Assembly: GCA_023391315.1 (NCBI GenBank)
Contig: JAEWBD010000313.1
Span: 1 to 7,377 of the forward strand
DNA from: Bacteroidota bacterium
GTDB lineage: Bacteria; Bacteroidota; Bacteroidia; Chitinophagales; Chitinophagaceae
Direction of reading: 5' to 3'
DNA: 7,377 nt
Shown: positions 7,199-7,377 of the stretch, in pieces
Position numbering within the stretch: the stretch's first letter is position 1
How the letters are laid out: each line of letters opens with the position of its first letter
The notes under the pieces: model-generated
What the model was told of the DNA's origin: nothing
The model's database searches: none
Seen by the model: the letters and a program-made list of their open reading frames with translations, nothing else
Program-made: the position numbers and the translations under genes

Positions 7199-7377
7199 AA
7201 CGCCCATGTAAAATTTTGATATACAGGTGAATGTTTATCTGCGCGTTCTATAAGAAGCTGTTTAAAAAAAGAATTTAAGTATACCATTATGTGGAAAAGT
7301 GGATAAAAAAAGCTGTTGCAAAAAGATGGATTGTCGTTTTAAAGGATGACCAAATCTTTTAAAAATGACAAATTACC
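7199..7377. other. Non-coding 3' flank, no feature recognised
   Basis: This A-rich stretch follows the DedA stop. I find no convincing terminator hairpin, tRNA or known RNA motif. Two ATG codons near the right edge (7346 and 7365) stay open to the window end, but only ten and four codons are visible, so a following gene can be neither claimed nor excluded. Confidence 0.5.

Noticed and set aside
7346..7377. Possible start of a further gene at ATG 7346 or ATG 7365
   Set aside because: Only ten or four codons are visible before the edge and neither has a convincing leader, so no gene can be supported.

Overview
The window looks like a piece of a Bacteroidota chromosome, most likely Chitinophagaceae or a near relative. 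This is inferred from four things: a SusD-type lipoprotein tail at the left edge, a very large VCBS/FG-GAP protein with an ASPIC/UnbV domain directly after it, moderate-to-low GC content, and start codons preceded by A/T-rich sequence with no Shine-Dalgarno motif. No rRNA, tRNA, CRISPR array, insertion sequence or phage gene was recognised.

Layout. Bases 3-107 are the 3' end of a SusD/RagB-like gene, closed by a clear rho-independent terminator (134-161). Bases 207-3509 encode an exported 1100-residue protein with seven calcium-binding repeat motifs, an ASPIC/UnbV domain, then seven more motifs. It converges on a minus-strand APC-superfamily amino acid permease (3603-5132). The 93-base gap between them holds two near-perfect hairpins, the second placed to act as a bidirectional terminator. 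A 126-base divergent intergenic region (5133-5258) separates the permease from a plus-strand pair: a DAACS-family (GltP/DctA/EAAT-type) symporter (5259-6491) and, 20 bases later, a DedA-family membrane protein (6512-7198). The last 179 bases hold no gene that can be supported.

How the genes may work together. The left part is the end of a SusC/SusD-type outer-membrane uptake locus with a large envelope propeller protein, possibly for capture of extracellular polymer or peptide. The right part is inner-membrane: two secondary transporters with predicted amino acid substrates transcribed divergently, and a DedA protein probably co-transcribed with one of them. All families are known and I see no strong case for an undescribed system. 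The points most worth checking are the 7+7 motif architecture of the propeller protein, the mixed substrate/ion-site signature of the symporter, and the double hairpin between the convergent genes.
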